Positions 25,376 to 34,863 of a DNA stretch of 64,000 nt are shown one piece after another; within the stretch, counting starts at the first letter, position 1; each line of letters starts with the position of its first letter. Position numbers and translations under genes: made by a program. The stretch spans positions 434,001 to 498,000 of the forward strand of contig NZ_CP082966.1 of NCBI RefSeq assembly GCF_019968605.1. Reading direction: 5' to 3'. The notes under the pieces were generated by a model, which made no database searches, was not told the DNA's origin, and worked only from the letters and a program-made list of their open reading frames with translations. The stretch is from Polaribacter litorisediminis. GTDB taxonomy: Bacteria; Bacteroidota; Bacteroidia; Flavobacteriales; Flavobacteriaceae.

Positions 25376-26878
25376 ATGAAAGACAAATTAATTTTAGCAT
25401 TAGATCAAGGTACAACATCTTCAAGAGCAATTTTGTTTAATCATAGTGGAGAAATTGTAAAAGTATCGCAAAAAACTTTTGAACAGATTTTTCCTAAACC
25501 CGGTTGGGTAGAGCATGATCCAAACGAAATTTGGTCTTCTCAAATATCGGCTGCTGCCGAGGTTGTTTCGCAAGAAGGAATTACAGGACAAGAAATTGCC
25601 GCAATCGGTATTACAAACCAAAGGGAAACTACCCTTGTTTGGGATCGAGAAACCAGCGAACCTGTTTACAATGCAATTGTTTGGCAAGATCGACGAACTG
25701 CAAAATTTTGTGATCATTTAAAAACTGCAGGTCATATTGATATGATTCAAAAGAAAACAGGCTTGGTTTTAGATGCCTATTTTTCTGCTACTAAATTAAA
25801 ATGGATTTTAGACAATATTGATGGGGCTAGAGAAAAAGCAGAAGCAGGAAAATTGTGTTTTGGAACTGTAGATACTTTTTTAGTCTGGAAATTAACTAGA
25901 GGTAAAATGTTTATGACCGATGTTTCCAATGCCAGTCGTACCATGCTTTTAAATATTCATACGTTAGAATGGGATGAAGAATTATTAAAATTATTCAATA
26001 TTCCAAGAGCTATTTTACCAGAAGTAAAAGAAAGTAGCGAAGTGTATGGAGCAACTGCAGCCAACTTGTTTTCTGCCGAAATTCCTATTGCAGGGATTGC
26101 TGGAGATCAACAAGCTGCATTATTCGGGCAAATGTGTATAGAACCTGGGATGGTTAAAAACACATATGGCACTGGGTGTTTCTTATTAATGAATACAGGT
26201 AAAAAAGCAGTGTATTCTAAAAATAATTTATTAACCACAATAGCTTGGAAAATAAACGGGAAAACTACCTACGCACTAGAGGGAAGTGTTTTTGTGGGTG
26301 GTGCAGCAGTGCAATGGTTGCGAGATGGTGTAAAAATGATTCCAACGGCTTCTGATATTAATAATTTAGCAGAAACAGTAAACGATAATGGAGGTGTATA
26401 TTTTGTGCCAGCTTTAACCGGATTAGGCGCTCCGTATTGGGATCAATATGCTCGGGGAGCAATCATGGGTATTACACGCGGAACGACAGATGCTCATATA
26501 GCACGAGCAACTTTAGAAGGAATTGCTTTTCAAGTATATGATATCGTAAAAGCCATGGAAGCGGATGCAGGTGAAAAAGGGGTGGAGTTAAGAGTTGATG
26601 GAGGCGCTGCAGCTAGCGATTTATTAATGCAAATTCAATCCGATTTATTTGGTTTTAAAATTATTCGTCCTAAAACATTGGAGACAACCGTTATGGGAGC
26701 AGCATATTTAGCAGGTTTAGCTGTGGGGTATTGGGATAGTATTGATGAAATTAAAGAACAATGGAGCGTAGGTAAGGAGTTTTACCCAAAATTAGAAAAA
26801 GTAAAGGTAGAAAAGCTTTTGCAGTATTGGCATAAAGCAGTAAAATGTTCACAAAATTGGATTACAGATGAATCTTAA
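25376..26878 (+). CDS. glpK: Glycerol kinase
   Basis: The 500-residue protein is full length for Glp[15 protein letters not shown] is the phosphate-1 loop, [11 protein letters not shown] and VWQDRRTA bind glycerol, and [14 protein letters not shown] and [14 protein letters not shown] contain the FGGY family signatures. It makes glycerol-3-phosphate from glycerol and ATP in the cytoplasm. No glpF or glpD is adjacent, so it stands apart from any uptake or dehydrogenase gene in this window. Confidence 0.97.
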   Translation: MKDKLILALDQGTTSSRAILFNHSGEIVKVSQKTFEQIFPKPGWVEHDPNEIWSSQISAAAEVVSQEGITGQEIAAIGITNQRETTLVWDRETSEPVYNAIVWQDRRTAKFCDHLKTAGHIDMIQKKTGLVLDAYFSATKLKWILDNIDGAREKAEAGKLCFGTVDTFLVWKLTRGKMFMTDVSNASRTMLLNIHTLEWDEELLKLFNIPRAILPEVKESSEVYGATAANLFSAEIPIAGIAGDQQAALFGQMCIEPGMVKNTYGTGCFLLMNTGKKAVYSKNNLLTTIAWKINGKTTYALEGSVFVGGAAVQWLRDGVKMIPTASDINNLAETVNDNGGVYFVPALTGLGAPYWDQYARGAIMGITRGTTDAHIARATLEGIAFQVYDIVKAMEADAGEKGVELRVDGGAAASDLLMQIQSDLFGFKIIRPKTLETTVMGAAYLAGLAVGYWDSIDEIKEQWSVGKEFYPKLEKVKVEKLLQYWHKAVKCSQNWITDES

Positions 26879-26907
26879 TTTTTTAAAAAAACAGCATAGG
26901 TACGCTA

Positions 26908-27306
26908 TCATTGAAACATATCAGCAAGTTTAGCTCTGTTGAGTGGCTTTTCTATAAAATCTATAATAAGCGGATTTTCTTTGGCACGGTTTATATCTTT
27001 TGGATCAACAGAAGATGAAAGGATGTAAATATTGTAATTATCCTTTATCGATGGATCAAAAAGTTCAAATGCTTCGAGGCAATCCCATCCTGATAATACA
27101 GGCATATTGATATCGAGAAAAAGAATTGTTTTGCCCTCAATTGGTTGATTATTTGGCGCAGATTTTATAAATGCCAATCCATCCTCTGGCATTGTAAAGG
27201 CATGAATGTGTGCTTTTTTAAATGATTTTTCTATTACAATTTTTGTCAGTAAATTATTGATAGGGTCATCATCAACAAGTAAAAATCGTTTTATTTTGGG
27301 GATCAT
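26908..27306 (-). CDS. Single-domain response regulator (CheY-like)
   Basis: The 132-residue protein is one receiver domain with nothing after it. KRFLLVDDDPINN supplies the acidic pocket, Asp65 in ILFLDINMPVLSG is the phosphoacceptor, and FIEKPLNRAKL carries the conserved Lys. Its ATG overlaps the stop of the large kinase upstream by four bases (ATGA), so it is almost certainly the partner of that kinase. It converges with glpK. Confidence 0.93.
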   Translation of the reverse strand: MIPKIKRFLLVDDDPINNLLTKIVIEKSFKKAHIHAFTMPEDGLAFIKSAPNNQPIEGKTILFLDINMPVLSGWDCLEAFELFDPSIKDNYNIYILSSSVDPKDINRAKENPLIIDFIEKPLNRAKLADMFQ

Positions 27307-29573
27307 TTTATTTTAGATTTAATGTTAAATATAATTGTAAATTCAGTTCCTTTATTAATTTCGCTGGCAATTGTTATTTTTCCGCCAAGCGATTCTACTT
27401 GAGTTTTTACCATGAAGAGTCCCATACCTTTTCCTTCAACATGTGAATGGAAGCGATTATAAAGTCCGAAAATTTTATCCCCCTTGGTTGATAGGTCAAT
27501 CCCCAATCCGTTGTCTTTAAATACTAGTATTATTTTTCCTTTTTCTTTTTTGCTTTTTATTTCAATACGCGGTTTTTCGTCAGGTTTTCTATATTTAATA
27601 CTGTTACTAATAAGGTTAAAAAAGATACTATGCATGTAAACCTTAAGTGAATAGATTTCTTTTACTTGTATAAAGTCGCAAATAATGTTCACGTTATGTT
27701 TGTCAATACGGTTTCCTATATTTAATAAGGAATCTTTAACAAGTCTAGAAAACAGAATGGTTTCTTTTTTCTCGTGTACTTCGCGATTATTCTGTAAGAT
27801 ATGGTTGATGTCTTTGATAATAGCATCGAGTCTTGTAACGGATGCTAAAAGTCCTTGCAACGATGCTTTTTGCTCTTCTGCAGTGAGTGTTTCAATCTTT
27901 AAAATTTCTGCGAAACCTATTATATTAGCGTTTGGTGCGCGCAGATTGTGAGAAATCATAAAAGTAAATTGTTCAAGATTCTGATTACGCTGAATTAAAT
28001 CTGCACTCATTTTTTCTTTTTGATAAGCCGCTTCTTTTTTACTTGTAATATCAGCAAATGTAAAGCAAGCACCCTCAATTTCATTTTTCTTATTATAGAC
28101 GGGGTTTATAATAAAGTTAAACCATTTTGAGTTGCCTTTTTTTCTTTTATGGCAGTAATCGTATTCAACAGTTTTTCCTTTAAATACTTTTAAAAGGGCA
28201 TTTTTATGATTTTCTTTTGAAGGTAGCTTTATAAAATTAGAAAGATTACTTCCAATTTTTATTTCCTGTTTATTGTTTAGTAAAACAGTTTGCGCAGCTT
28301 TTGGGTTAAAACTCTTTACAATTCCTTTTGTATCTACGAGTATAAAACCTTCAGAAGTATTTTCAAAAATGGCTCGTAAGTTTGATTCTGATTTAAGGAG
28401 TGCTTCTTCCGCATTTTTTCGCTCAGTAATCTCCTTCCGTATAGCCATATATTGGTAAGGTTTTCCTTTTTTATCTAGAAAAGGAACAATGGTAGTGAAT
28501 ACCCAGTATGTCGTGCCGTCCTTGGCTTTATTTTTTAATTCTCCCCTCCATATTTTTCCATTCGCAATAGTGGTCCATAAATTTTTAATGAAAGATTTTG
28601 AGTGGTAGCCTGAATTGATTATACGATGATCTTTCCCGATTAATTCTTGAGCGCTGTATTTTGAAATTTTACAGAAATTATTGTTAGCGTATTTGATAAT
28701 TCCTTTTTGATCGGTGATGGCTACAATAGAAGACTGGTTGATGGCATATTTATAATCAATAATTTCTTGTTCTGTCTGTTTCCGTGCGCTAATATCCTGA
28801 TGGGAAATAATCACTTTGTGGGCGTCGTTTCCAAAATTTGCGACGTGCAATAAAAGCCATCGCTGCCCATTGAAAGAGTACGACGGATATTCTAGTTCAA
28901 AAATTTTATTTTTCTTATTGAGTACAGACTTTATACCGAGCATTGCCTGTTCTGCAAATGGATTTCCGGCAAGGATAGATTTTTTACAAACATCAAAGTA
29001 ATTGCTCCCTTTAGCAATATTTGTAAGTTTTTCCTCGTCATTTTCTTGTGTAAATTCATCCGAAGCTTTGTTGATGGCTATAATACTGCCATCCTTATTA
29101 ATAATTACTACATGCGCGTTTAGGGATGAAAGTACGGCTTTGTTAAAGATTTTACTTTCTTGAAGTTGCTGCTCTAATTTGTTTTTCTGAACGCTATTTA
29201 ATAGCGCTTTTGGTAGGCGATACAACTGATTTTTAAGGACAATGTCTTCCGCTCCAGCTTTCATGAATGCTATAGCTTGTTTCTCAGTTATAGCCGTTGA
29301 AACCAGTATAACGGGAATATTTAGTCCTTTTTGTTTTAATACTTGCATGACCTCTAATGAATCAAAGGAAGGAATTGCGTGGTTTATTAAGACGATGTCA
29401 GGAGGATATGTATTTAAGGCTTTTTCAAAGGTTTTTTTGTTTTCAACAACCAATATCTTAAAAAGTAAATTTTCTTTTTTTAATTCCCTTTCAACTAATT
29501 CAGCCTCAGAAGGAGTGTCCTCGAGGTGAAGAATTTTTAATTGGGCTGAATATTTCGTTGTTTTATTAAACAT
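27303..29573 (-). CDS. PAS-containing histidine kinase with a degenerate receiver domain
   Basis: Starting at MFNKTTKYSAQ gives 756 residues; a longer frame adds 11 uncertain residues. Residues of about 12-130 form a receiver-like domain whose acceptor position is Asn64 (DIVLINHAIPS) rather than Asp, while the acidic pocket and the later Lys are kept. PAS domains follow: about 150-270, 275-395 with NFCKISKYSAQELIGKD, and 400-520. HisKA has FMISHNLRAPN with His542, and the ATPase domain has NLISNSIKYR, DNGLGID and GKGMGLFMV. There is no membrane helix, so it is cytoplasmic. It is translationally coupled to the response regulator that follows. Confidence 0.92.
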   Translation of the reverse strand: MFNKTTKYSAQLKILHLEDTPSEAELVERELKKENLLFKILVVENKKTFEKALNTYPPDIVLINHAIPSFDSLEVMQVLKQKGLNIPVILVSTAITEKQAIAFMKAGAEDIVLKNQLYRLPKALLNSVQKNKLEQQLQESKIFNKAVLSSLNAHVVIINKDGSIIAINKASDEFTQENDEEKLTNIAKGSNYFDVCKKSILAGNPFAEQAMLGIKSVLNKKNKIFELEYPSYSFNGQRWLLLHVANFGNDAHKVIISHQDISARKQTEQEIIDYKYAINQSSIVAITDQKGIIKYANNNFCKISKYSAQELIGKDHRIINSGYHSKSFIKNLWTTIANGKIWRGELKNKAKDGTTYWVFTTIVPFLDKKGKPYQYMAIRKEITERKNAEEALLKSESNLRAIFENTSEGFILVDTKGIVKSFNPKAAQTVLLNNKQEIKIGSNLSNFIKLPSKENHKNALLKVFKGKTVEYDYCHKRKKGNSKWFNFIINPVYNKKNEIEGACFTFADITSKKEAAYQKEKMSADLIQRNQNLEQFTFMISHNLRAPNANIIGFAEILKIETLTAEEQKASLQGLLASVTRLDAIIKDINHILQNNREVHEKKETILFSRLVKDSLLNIGNRIDKHNVNIICDFIQVKEIYSLKVYMHSIFFNLISNSIKYRKPDEKPRIEIKSKKEKGKIILVFKDNGLGIDLSTKGDKIFGLYNRFHSHVEGKGMGLFMVKTQVESLGGKITIASEINKGTEFTIIFNIKSKIK

Positions 29574-31107
29574 AAGATTGATTAATGCGAAATGAATAAA
29601 AACCAAAATTAGAAACTATGCTGAAAAATTTATTAAAAACAACTAGTTTTATAAGGCTACTATTAATGCCAAACAAACAGGTACATTCATGCTGAGGATA
29701 TTCTTCGGAAGCATCAAATATTACAACAGGAATTGCATTTGTTAGTCCTTAGGTCTTTGTTTTGTTAATGTTTAAAGCTCATCTATTTTTGATATTTTTA
29801 AATCAAGTACTATTTGTTTTTTTGTTAACATTGTTGTTTTAAAATTGTTCTGCTCCATTTTTAAGCGATAAAAAATAATTGTTGATTTTGGTTTTTTAAA
29901 AGGCATATCTAATCAGTTCTTTTTATCGTGTTATAACACAAGTTCATATATAAATACTGCTATAAATGAGATTCCTGTATAATACATTACTACATTACAA
30001 GTTAGTATTTTCGTTGATTTTTGGTTGATTGCTAAAAATTTACTCATCTCTACATTCGACTTCGTAACTCTTTTTTTATCCAACTTAGAAAAATAAGTAG
30101 ATCAACTAGAAGTCTCACTACTTTTTTATCACTCTTTACTTCACTCTAAAAACCTTTTTTTTGATGCCTATTTGTGTATCCTCTGTAGTACAAATCAGAA
30201 GCGTACATTATTCCATACAGCATGGAAAAGATTTCTAAACATTCGAAGCAATCTCTTACCTGTTTTTTCTAAAACACGCACGTCTTTTTGATATCCATGA
30301 ACTCCACAGTTCTTTAATATTTTTTCATTTTGAAAAGCGAGTTCTTTATGAGGAATACTTAGTTCGGTTACCTGCTGATATGTCTGCTCGTTTTGAAAAG
30401 TAAGTTCTTTGGATAATGAGAATTAGCGCTACCGATTAGATACATCTGTACACTTTATAACTAGTATAGTTGTTTTCATAGGGGTTTAAATTAATTTTTA
30501 ATGATTTTAACGCCACTAATATAATGATTAAAATTAACAATTAATTATTAATTTAATGCTGATCTAAAAAAAAATGGAGTGCAATAGAAATAAAAAAAAT
30601 GTTTGTACACTTGAAATGTAGACAACTCTAGTGTTAAAAATTATTTCGATCTAAAAACAAAATAGTTTTTTATTATTTCCGAATCTGAGAATGGTTATTC
30701 TGTGAAATTATTATATCAGGTCTGTGGTCTAGATTTATAGTAATACTAATTCTGCATTGAAATGACCATACTAAAACGTTCTTTTTTGCTTTCTGTTTCA
30801 ATATCAAAAGAAATCATAATGAATGCTTTATTTTTCTATTTTCTATCAAGAAAAAAATCATCCTTATATTTTACAGTAATTTCAAAACAGCATTGGTAAA
30901 ACAAGAGGTGTGGTTAAGTGGTATATATTTTTAGGAGTTTATAAGAAATATCCATCTTATTTTTGAATTATAAAAAAAGTAGAAGAACAATAAAAGTTTG
31001 TTCAAAAGGCGCAATAACGTCACTTTAGCGATGATTACGGATGCTTTAAATCAAAGAAAAATAAGGTTTTAATTGTTTTTAATTCAGGATATCAATGATA
31101 TTACGCT
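29574..31107. other. Long gene-poor stretch with a decayed kinase linker remnant
   Basis: About 1.5 kb lies between the kinase start and the end of the MBL-fold gene. No intact gene was found. Part of it, 30195-30422 on the minus strand, reads as a stop-bounded frame with coiled-coil repeats of a sensor kinase (separate entry). The rest is A/T-rich, with scattered stops in all frames and no recognised RNA gene or transposase. Confidence 0.6.
30195..30422 (-). pseudogene. Remnant of a PAS/kinase coiled-coil linker
   Basis: The minus strand, open between a TAA at 30423-30425 and a TGA at 30195-30197, reads SKELTFQNEQTYQQVTEL and then HKELAFQNEKILK at about 30311-30410. The KELAFQNE unit, repeated about every 24 residues, is a hallmark of linkers in Bacteroidetes hybrid kinases and PAS proteins. 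There is no start codon in this frame and no PAS or kinase domain follows, so this is best read as debris of a deleted gene. Confidence 0.5.
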
Positions 31108-31887
31108 TTAATTTGGATACCAGTTCCATTGAATCACCTTAATATTTGCATCTTGACTCGTAACAATTTCCTTAAATTTTGCAACATCACTCAAGCCATT
31201 CGTTCCTCTATAATGATATGGATATATTTCTTTTGGTTTGAACTCTACAACGGCATCAGCAGCACTTTCTATGGTCATTGTATAGGGTAAATTCATACAA
31301 ACAAACGCTTTATCAATATTTTTTAAATTTCTCATTTCAGGAATATCTTCAGTATCACCAGAAAAGTAAATTCTTTCATTATTAATTGTTAGTACATAGC
31401 CGTTTCCTCTTCCTTTAGGGTGAAATTTTAAAGCTTCTTCTCTTAAATTATACATGGGGATTGCTTCTATTTGAAAGCTATCCATCAATTTTTTTTCACC
31501 ATTTTGAATTGTAATAATTTCTTGAGAATTAATCGTGGTTAGGTTTTTACTCACAGCTTCAGGAGCAATAATAATGCTTTCTGAAAGATCTAAAGCATTC
31601 AATGTTTTTAAGTCCATGTGATCACCATGAATATCCGTAATTAAAACATACGTAGGTTTTTTAAATCCTTCAAAAGCTTTTAAACCTCCCGTAGGATCTA
31701 AATAAATGGTTTCCTTGTTAAAAGAAATGACTGCTGTAGCATGCGATATCGGTGTTATTTGTAATGCTGAAGTTTCTTTTAATGCTGTTTTAGCAACTTT
31801 AGGATTGCTTTTTTTAGCATCCGTTTTTTTGCAAGAAAATACGGCTGAGATCACTAAAATTAAAATAATACTAATTTTTTTCATCAT
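31108..31887 (-). CDS. MBL-fold metallohydrolase lipoprotein
   Basis: The 259-residue protein has a lipoprotein signal (MMKKISIILILVISAVFSC) and a metallo-beta-lactamase-like core related to UPF0173/YtkL. PISHATAVISFNKETIYLDP is the first strand, VLITDIHGDHMDL the metal-binding motif, and IYFSGDTEDIPEM and IYPYHYRGTNG carry later ligands. The substrate is unknown. It faces the DUF368 genes in a divergent arrangement with about 106 bases between starts. The second Met (MKKIS) could equally be the start. Confidence 0.88.
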   Translation of the reverse strand: MMKKISIILILVISAVFSCKKTDAKKSNPKVAKTALKETSALQITPISHATAVISFNKETIYLDPTGGLKAFEGFKKPTYVLITDIHGDHMDLKTLNALDLSESIIIAPEAVSKNLTTINSQEIITIQNGEKKLMDSFQIEAIPMYNLREEALKFHPKGRGNGYVLTINNERIYFSGDTEDIPEMRNLKNIDKAFVCMNLPYTMTIESAADAVVEFKPKEIYPYHYRGTNGLSDVAKFKEIVTSQDANIKVIQWNWYPN

Positions 31888-31960
31888 TTTTTAATTTAAT
31901 TCTATCCAAAGGTAATAAGAATAAAAAGAAGATTGTTGTTAACATTTCTTTAAAATCAAT

Positions 31961-31968
31961 TATATTCG
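31961..31968 (+). promoter_or_regulatory. Candidate promoter of the DUF368 operon
   Basis: TATATTCG resembles TAnnTTTG and is preceded by TTG at 31936-31938 with a 22-base spacing, close to the Bacteroidetes -33/-7 layout. It lies 25 bases before the ATG. Confidence 0.4.
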
Positions 31969-31993
31969 TTCACGAAAAAAAAAGAATAAAAAA

Positions 31994-33007
31994 ATGAGTA
32001 GAAAAATTAAAGACTACGTAATTATTGGATTTAAAGGAATGGCAATGGGAGCGGCGGATGTTGTTCCGGGGGTTTCTGGAGGTACTATTGCTTTTATTTC
32101 AGGTATTTACGAAGAACTTTTAGGGTCTATTAGTAACGTGAATTTAGGCTTGTTTAAAACGTTAAAAAAAGAAGGCTTCAAAGCGGCTTGGAAGCAATTA
32201 AATGGTAACTTTTTATTGTCACTTTTCTTAGGGATTTTTATCAGTATCATATCGTTAGCAAAAGCAATCAAGTATTTATTAGAAAATGAACCTATTTTAT
32301 TGTGGTCGTTCTTTTTTGGTTTGGTGCTGGCAAGTATTATTTACATTGCAAAACAAATTTCAAAATGGAATTTTATTGCTGTAATTATCTTGATTTTAGG
32401 AGCATTTTTAGCGTATTATATTACAACCTTAAACCCGTTAGTTTCTGAAAATTCTTCTTCTTTATATATTCTATTAGCCGGAGCAATTGCAATTTGCGCA
32501 ATGATTTTACCAGGTATTTCAGGCTCTTTTATATTGGTGTTATTAGGGGCATATAAACCAGTTTTAGATGCCGTAAATGATAAAGATTTTAAAACAATAC
32601 TTACTTTTATGGTCGGTGCGGTAGTTGGTTTATTATCGTTTTCTAAAGTTTTAAAATGGTTGTTTGCCAATTATAAAAATTATACTTTAGCGGTTTTAAC
32701 CGGCTTTATCATAGGTTCTTTGAATAAAATTTGGCCTTGGAAACTGACGCAGTCAGTCTTTGATAAATCCTCTAGTTCAGTTGTGCAGTTTAAAGACGTT
32801 AGTAATTTAGGTAGCTTATCGGTCTATCAAAATCAACTTAATGATTTTGAAAATTATAAAGTGGCTTTAGAAAAAAGTATTTCTCCCTTTCAATATTCAG
32901 AAGTTAATTTAGGAATTGATTCTCAATTAATACCTGCAATTATGTTAGCAATCGCTGGTTTTGCACTTATTTTATTGATGGAGAAATTAGCTGTTCAAAA
33001 AAAGTAA
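31994..33007 (+). CDS. DUF368 membrane protein (PopT-type C55-phosphate translocase family)
   Basis: The 337-residue protein has about eight to nine membrane helices and the two family repeats: GAADVVPGVSGGTIAFI near residue 20 and MILPGISGSFILVLLG near residue 170. DUF368 proteins (PopT) have been shown to recycle undecaprenyl phosphate across the membrane in other bacteria. The next gene is a paralog starting directly after the stop codon. The role here is inferred from the family; which of the two copies is the main translocase cannot be told. Confidence 0.88.
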   Translation: MSRKIKDYVIIGFKGMAMGAADVVPGVSGGTIAFISGIYEELLGSISNVNLGLFKTLKKEGFKAAWKQLNGNFLLSLFLGIFISIISLAKAIKYLLENEPILLWSFFFGLVLASIIYIAKQISKWNFIAVIILILGAFLAYYITTLNPLVSENSSSLYILLAGAIAICAMILPGISGSFILVLLGAYKPVLDAVNDKDFKTILTFMVGAVVGLLSFSKVLKWLFANYKNYTLAVLTGFIIGSLNKIWPWKLTQSVFDKSSSSVVQFKDVSNLGSLSVYQNQLNDFENYKVALEKSISPFQYSEVNLGIDSQLIPAIMLAIAGFALILLMEKLAVQKK

Positions 33008-34018
33008 ATGCACCAAGAGAGAACATTCGTTCAAAAAATCGTCCTTTTTTTTAAAGGATTAATTATGGGGGCAGCCAATAAAGTTCCTGGAGTTTCTGGT
33101 GGAACAGTTTCTTTTGTGCTAGGTTTTTATGAAGAATTGATTTATTCCTTTCAAAAAATTAATTTAAAATCGTTTAAGTTACTACTAAACGGAAAGGTTA
33201 AAAGCTTTTTGCAATATATCAATGCTCAATTTTTATTGTTGGTGATGGGCGGCAGTATTTTTAGTTATTTTAGTGTTTCTCTGCTATTAGATTATTTTTT
33301 AAAACACTATGAACTGTATGTCTGGAGTTGGTTTTTTGGGATGATTATCGGTTCAATTTACTATGTTGGTAAAGATTTTGGTGGTTGGAGCAAGAAAAAT
33401 ATTATTTCTCTAATAGTCGGTGCAAGCCTTGGTGTGAGTATTAGTTTTTTAACACCTGCAGTCGAAAACGATAATCTTTGGTTTGTTTTTATTTGTGGAA
33501 TTATAGGAGTTTCTGGGATGACGCTACCGGGGCTTTCGGGTTCTTTTATTTTGATATTATTGGGCAATTATGTGTTACTTTTAGTAGATTCTGTAAATGT
33601 TTTACTAAATGTACTGACCAACATTCTTTCTGGTAATTTTAAGGTTTTATCAGATCCCATAAAAGTGAGGTATTTAAAAATTATTACCGTTTTTACGGGC
33701 GGTTCTGCTTTTGGTTTGGTTTCTATTTCACATTTTTTAGGATATGTTTTAAAAAGATATCATAAAATTGTAAATGCAATAATTATAGGTTTTATAACGG
33801 GGTCTTTAGGGATTGTTTGGCCTTGGAAAAGAACTGTTTATGTGCAACAAAACGGGGTTGCTTTATTAGACAAAGAAGGTCGTAAAATTGTAGAGAATTA
33901 TGAACGATTTATACCCAATAGTTTAAGTTTAGAAACAATTTTAGCAATTTGCTTTATTTTTATGGGTATCGGATTAATATTAGCCATTGATTATTATGAT
34001 AGAAAAAGGAAAAAATAA
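33008..34018 (+). CDS. Second DUF368 membrane protein (tandem paralog)
   Basis: The 336-residue protein is a diverged copy of the preceding gene, with GAANKVPGVSGGTVSFVLG and MTLPGLSGSFILILLG in the same places, again with many hydrophobic helices. Its ATG follows the upstream TAA with no gap, and its 3' end overlaps the aroE start by 23 bases, so the three genes form one operon. Both copies keep the Gly/Pro-rich repeat motifs, so neither looks decayed. Confidence 0.88.
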   Translation: MHQERTFVQKIVLFFKGLIMGAANKVPGVSGGTVSFVLGFYEELIYSFQKINLKSFKLLLNGKVKSFLQYINAQFLLLVMGGSIFSYFSVSLLLDYFLKHYELYVWSWFFGMIIGSIYYVGKDFGGWSKKNIISLIVGASLGVSISFLTPAVENDNLWFVFICGIIGVSGMTLPGLSGSFILILLGNYVLLLVDSVNVLLNVLTNILSGNFKVLSDPIKVRYLKIITVFTGGSAFGLVSISHFLGYVLKRYHKIVNAIIIGFITGSLGIVWPWKRTVYVQQNGVALLDKEGRKIVENYERFIPNSLSLETILAICFIFMGIGLILAIDYYDRKRKK

Positions 34019-34751
34019 ATTATTTGGATTGTTAGGTAAAAATATTTCGTATTCATTTTCACGGGGATATTTTACGAAAAAGTTTGAGAAACTAAATTTA
34101 AAGAATCATAAATACGTAAATTTTGATCTTCAAAAAATTGAAGATTTCCCTACTGTTATCGAACAACATAAAGATTTAAAAGGAATTAATGTTACGATTC
34201 CTTATAAACAAGATGTAATTCCGTTTTTAGATAAACTTGATAAAACTGCAGAAGAAATAGGGGCGGTGAATACGATTAAATTTACAAAAAGAGGAAATTT
34301 AAAAGGCTATAATTCAGATGTTGTAGGTTTTGAAAATTCTATCATTCCGCTTTTAAAAAAGCATCATAAAAAAGCACTAATTCTAGGAACAGGAGGCGCA
34401 TCGAAAGCGATAGCCTATGCTTTTAAGAAAAATAAAATCGCCTGTAAATTAGTGTCTAGAAATCCTAAAGGCAATAAAGAGATTTCTTATCAAAGTTTAA
34501 CGCAAAAAATAATGGAAAAGTACACTATAATTGTGAATGCTACACCGTTAGGAACATTTCCAGATATTGAGAAATATCCAAATATTCCCTATCAATTTAT
34601 TACCAAAAATCATATTTTGTATGATTTAATTTACAATCCTGAATTAACGATGTTTTTATCCAAAGGAAAAGAAAACGGTGCAGTTATTAAAAACGGATCA
34701 GAGATGTTAGAACTACAGGCTGAAGAATCTTGGAGAATTTGGAATAATTAA
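33996..34751 (+). CDS. aroE: Shikimate dehydrogenase
   Basis: The ATG at 33996 gives 251 residues (MIEKGKNKLFGLLGKNIS). An in-frame TTG nine bases upstream is possible but less likely. SYSFSRGYF binds shikimate, NVTIPYKQDV carries the catalytic Lys, YNSDVVGFE the Asp, and LILGTGGASKAIAYAF the NADP site; NATPLGTFPD is also typical. It reduces 3-dehydroshikimate in aromatic amino acid synthesis. It overlaps the DUF368 gene by 23 bases, so it is translationally coupled. Confidence 0.95.
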   Translation: MIEKGKNKLFGLLGKNISYSFSRGYFTKKFEKLNLKNHKYVNFDLQKIEDFPTVIEQHKDLKGINVTIPYKQDVIPFLDKLDKTAEEIGAVNTIKFTKRGNLKGYNSDVVGFENSIIPLLKKHHKKALILGTGGASKAIAYAFKKNKIACKLVSRNPKGNKEISYQSLTQKIMEKYTIIVNATPLGTFPDIEKYPNIPYQFITKNHILYDLIYNPELTMFLSKGKENGAVIKNGSEMLELQAEESWRIWNN

Positions 34752-34863
34752 CCTTAGATTATAAATTTTACTGCTATGATAACTTGCAATTATTGTAAGT
34801 TGTCACTATTTTTGATGCTTATATAATTATAGTATTGTATAAGGACCTTTAAACATTGTAGAT

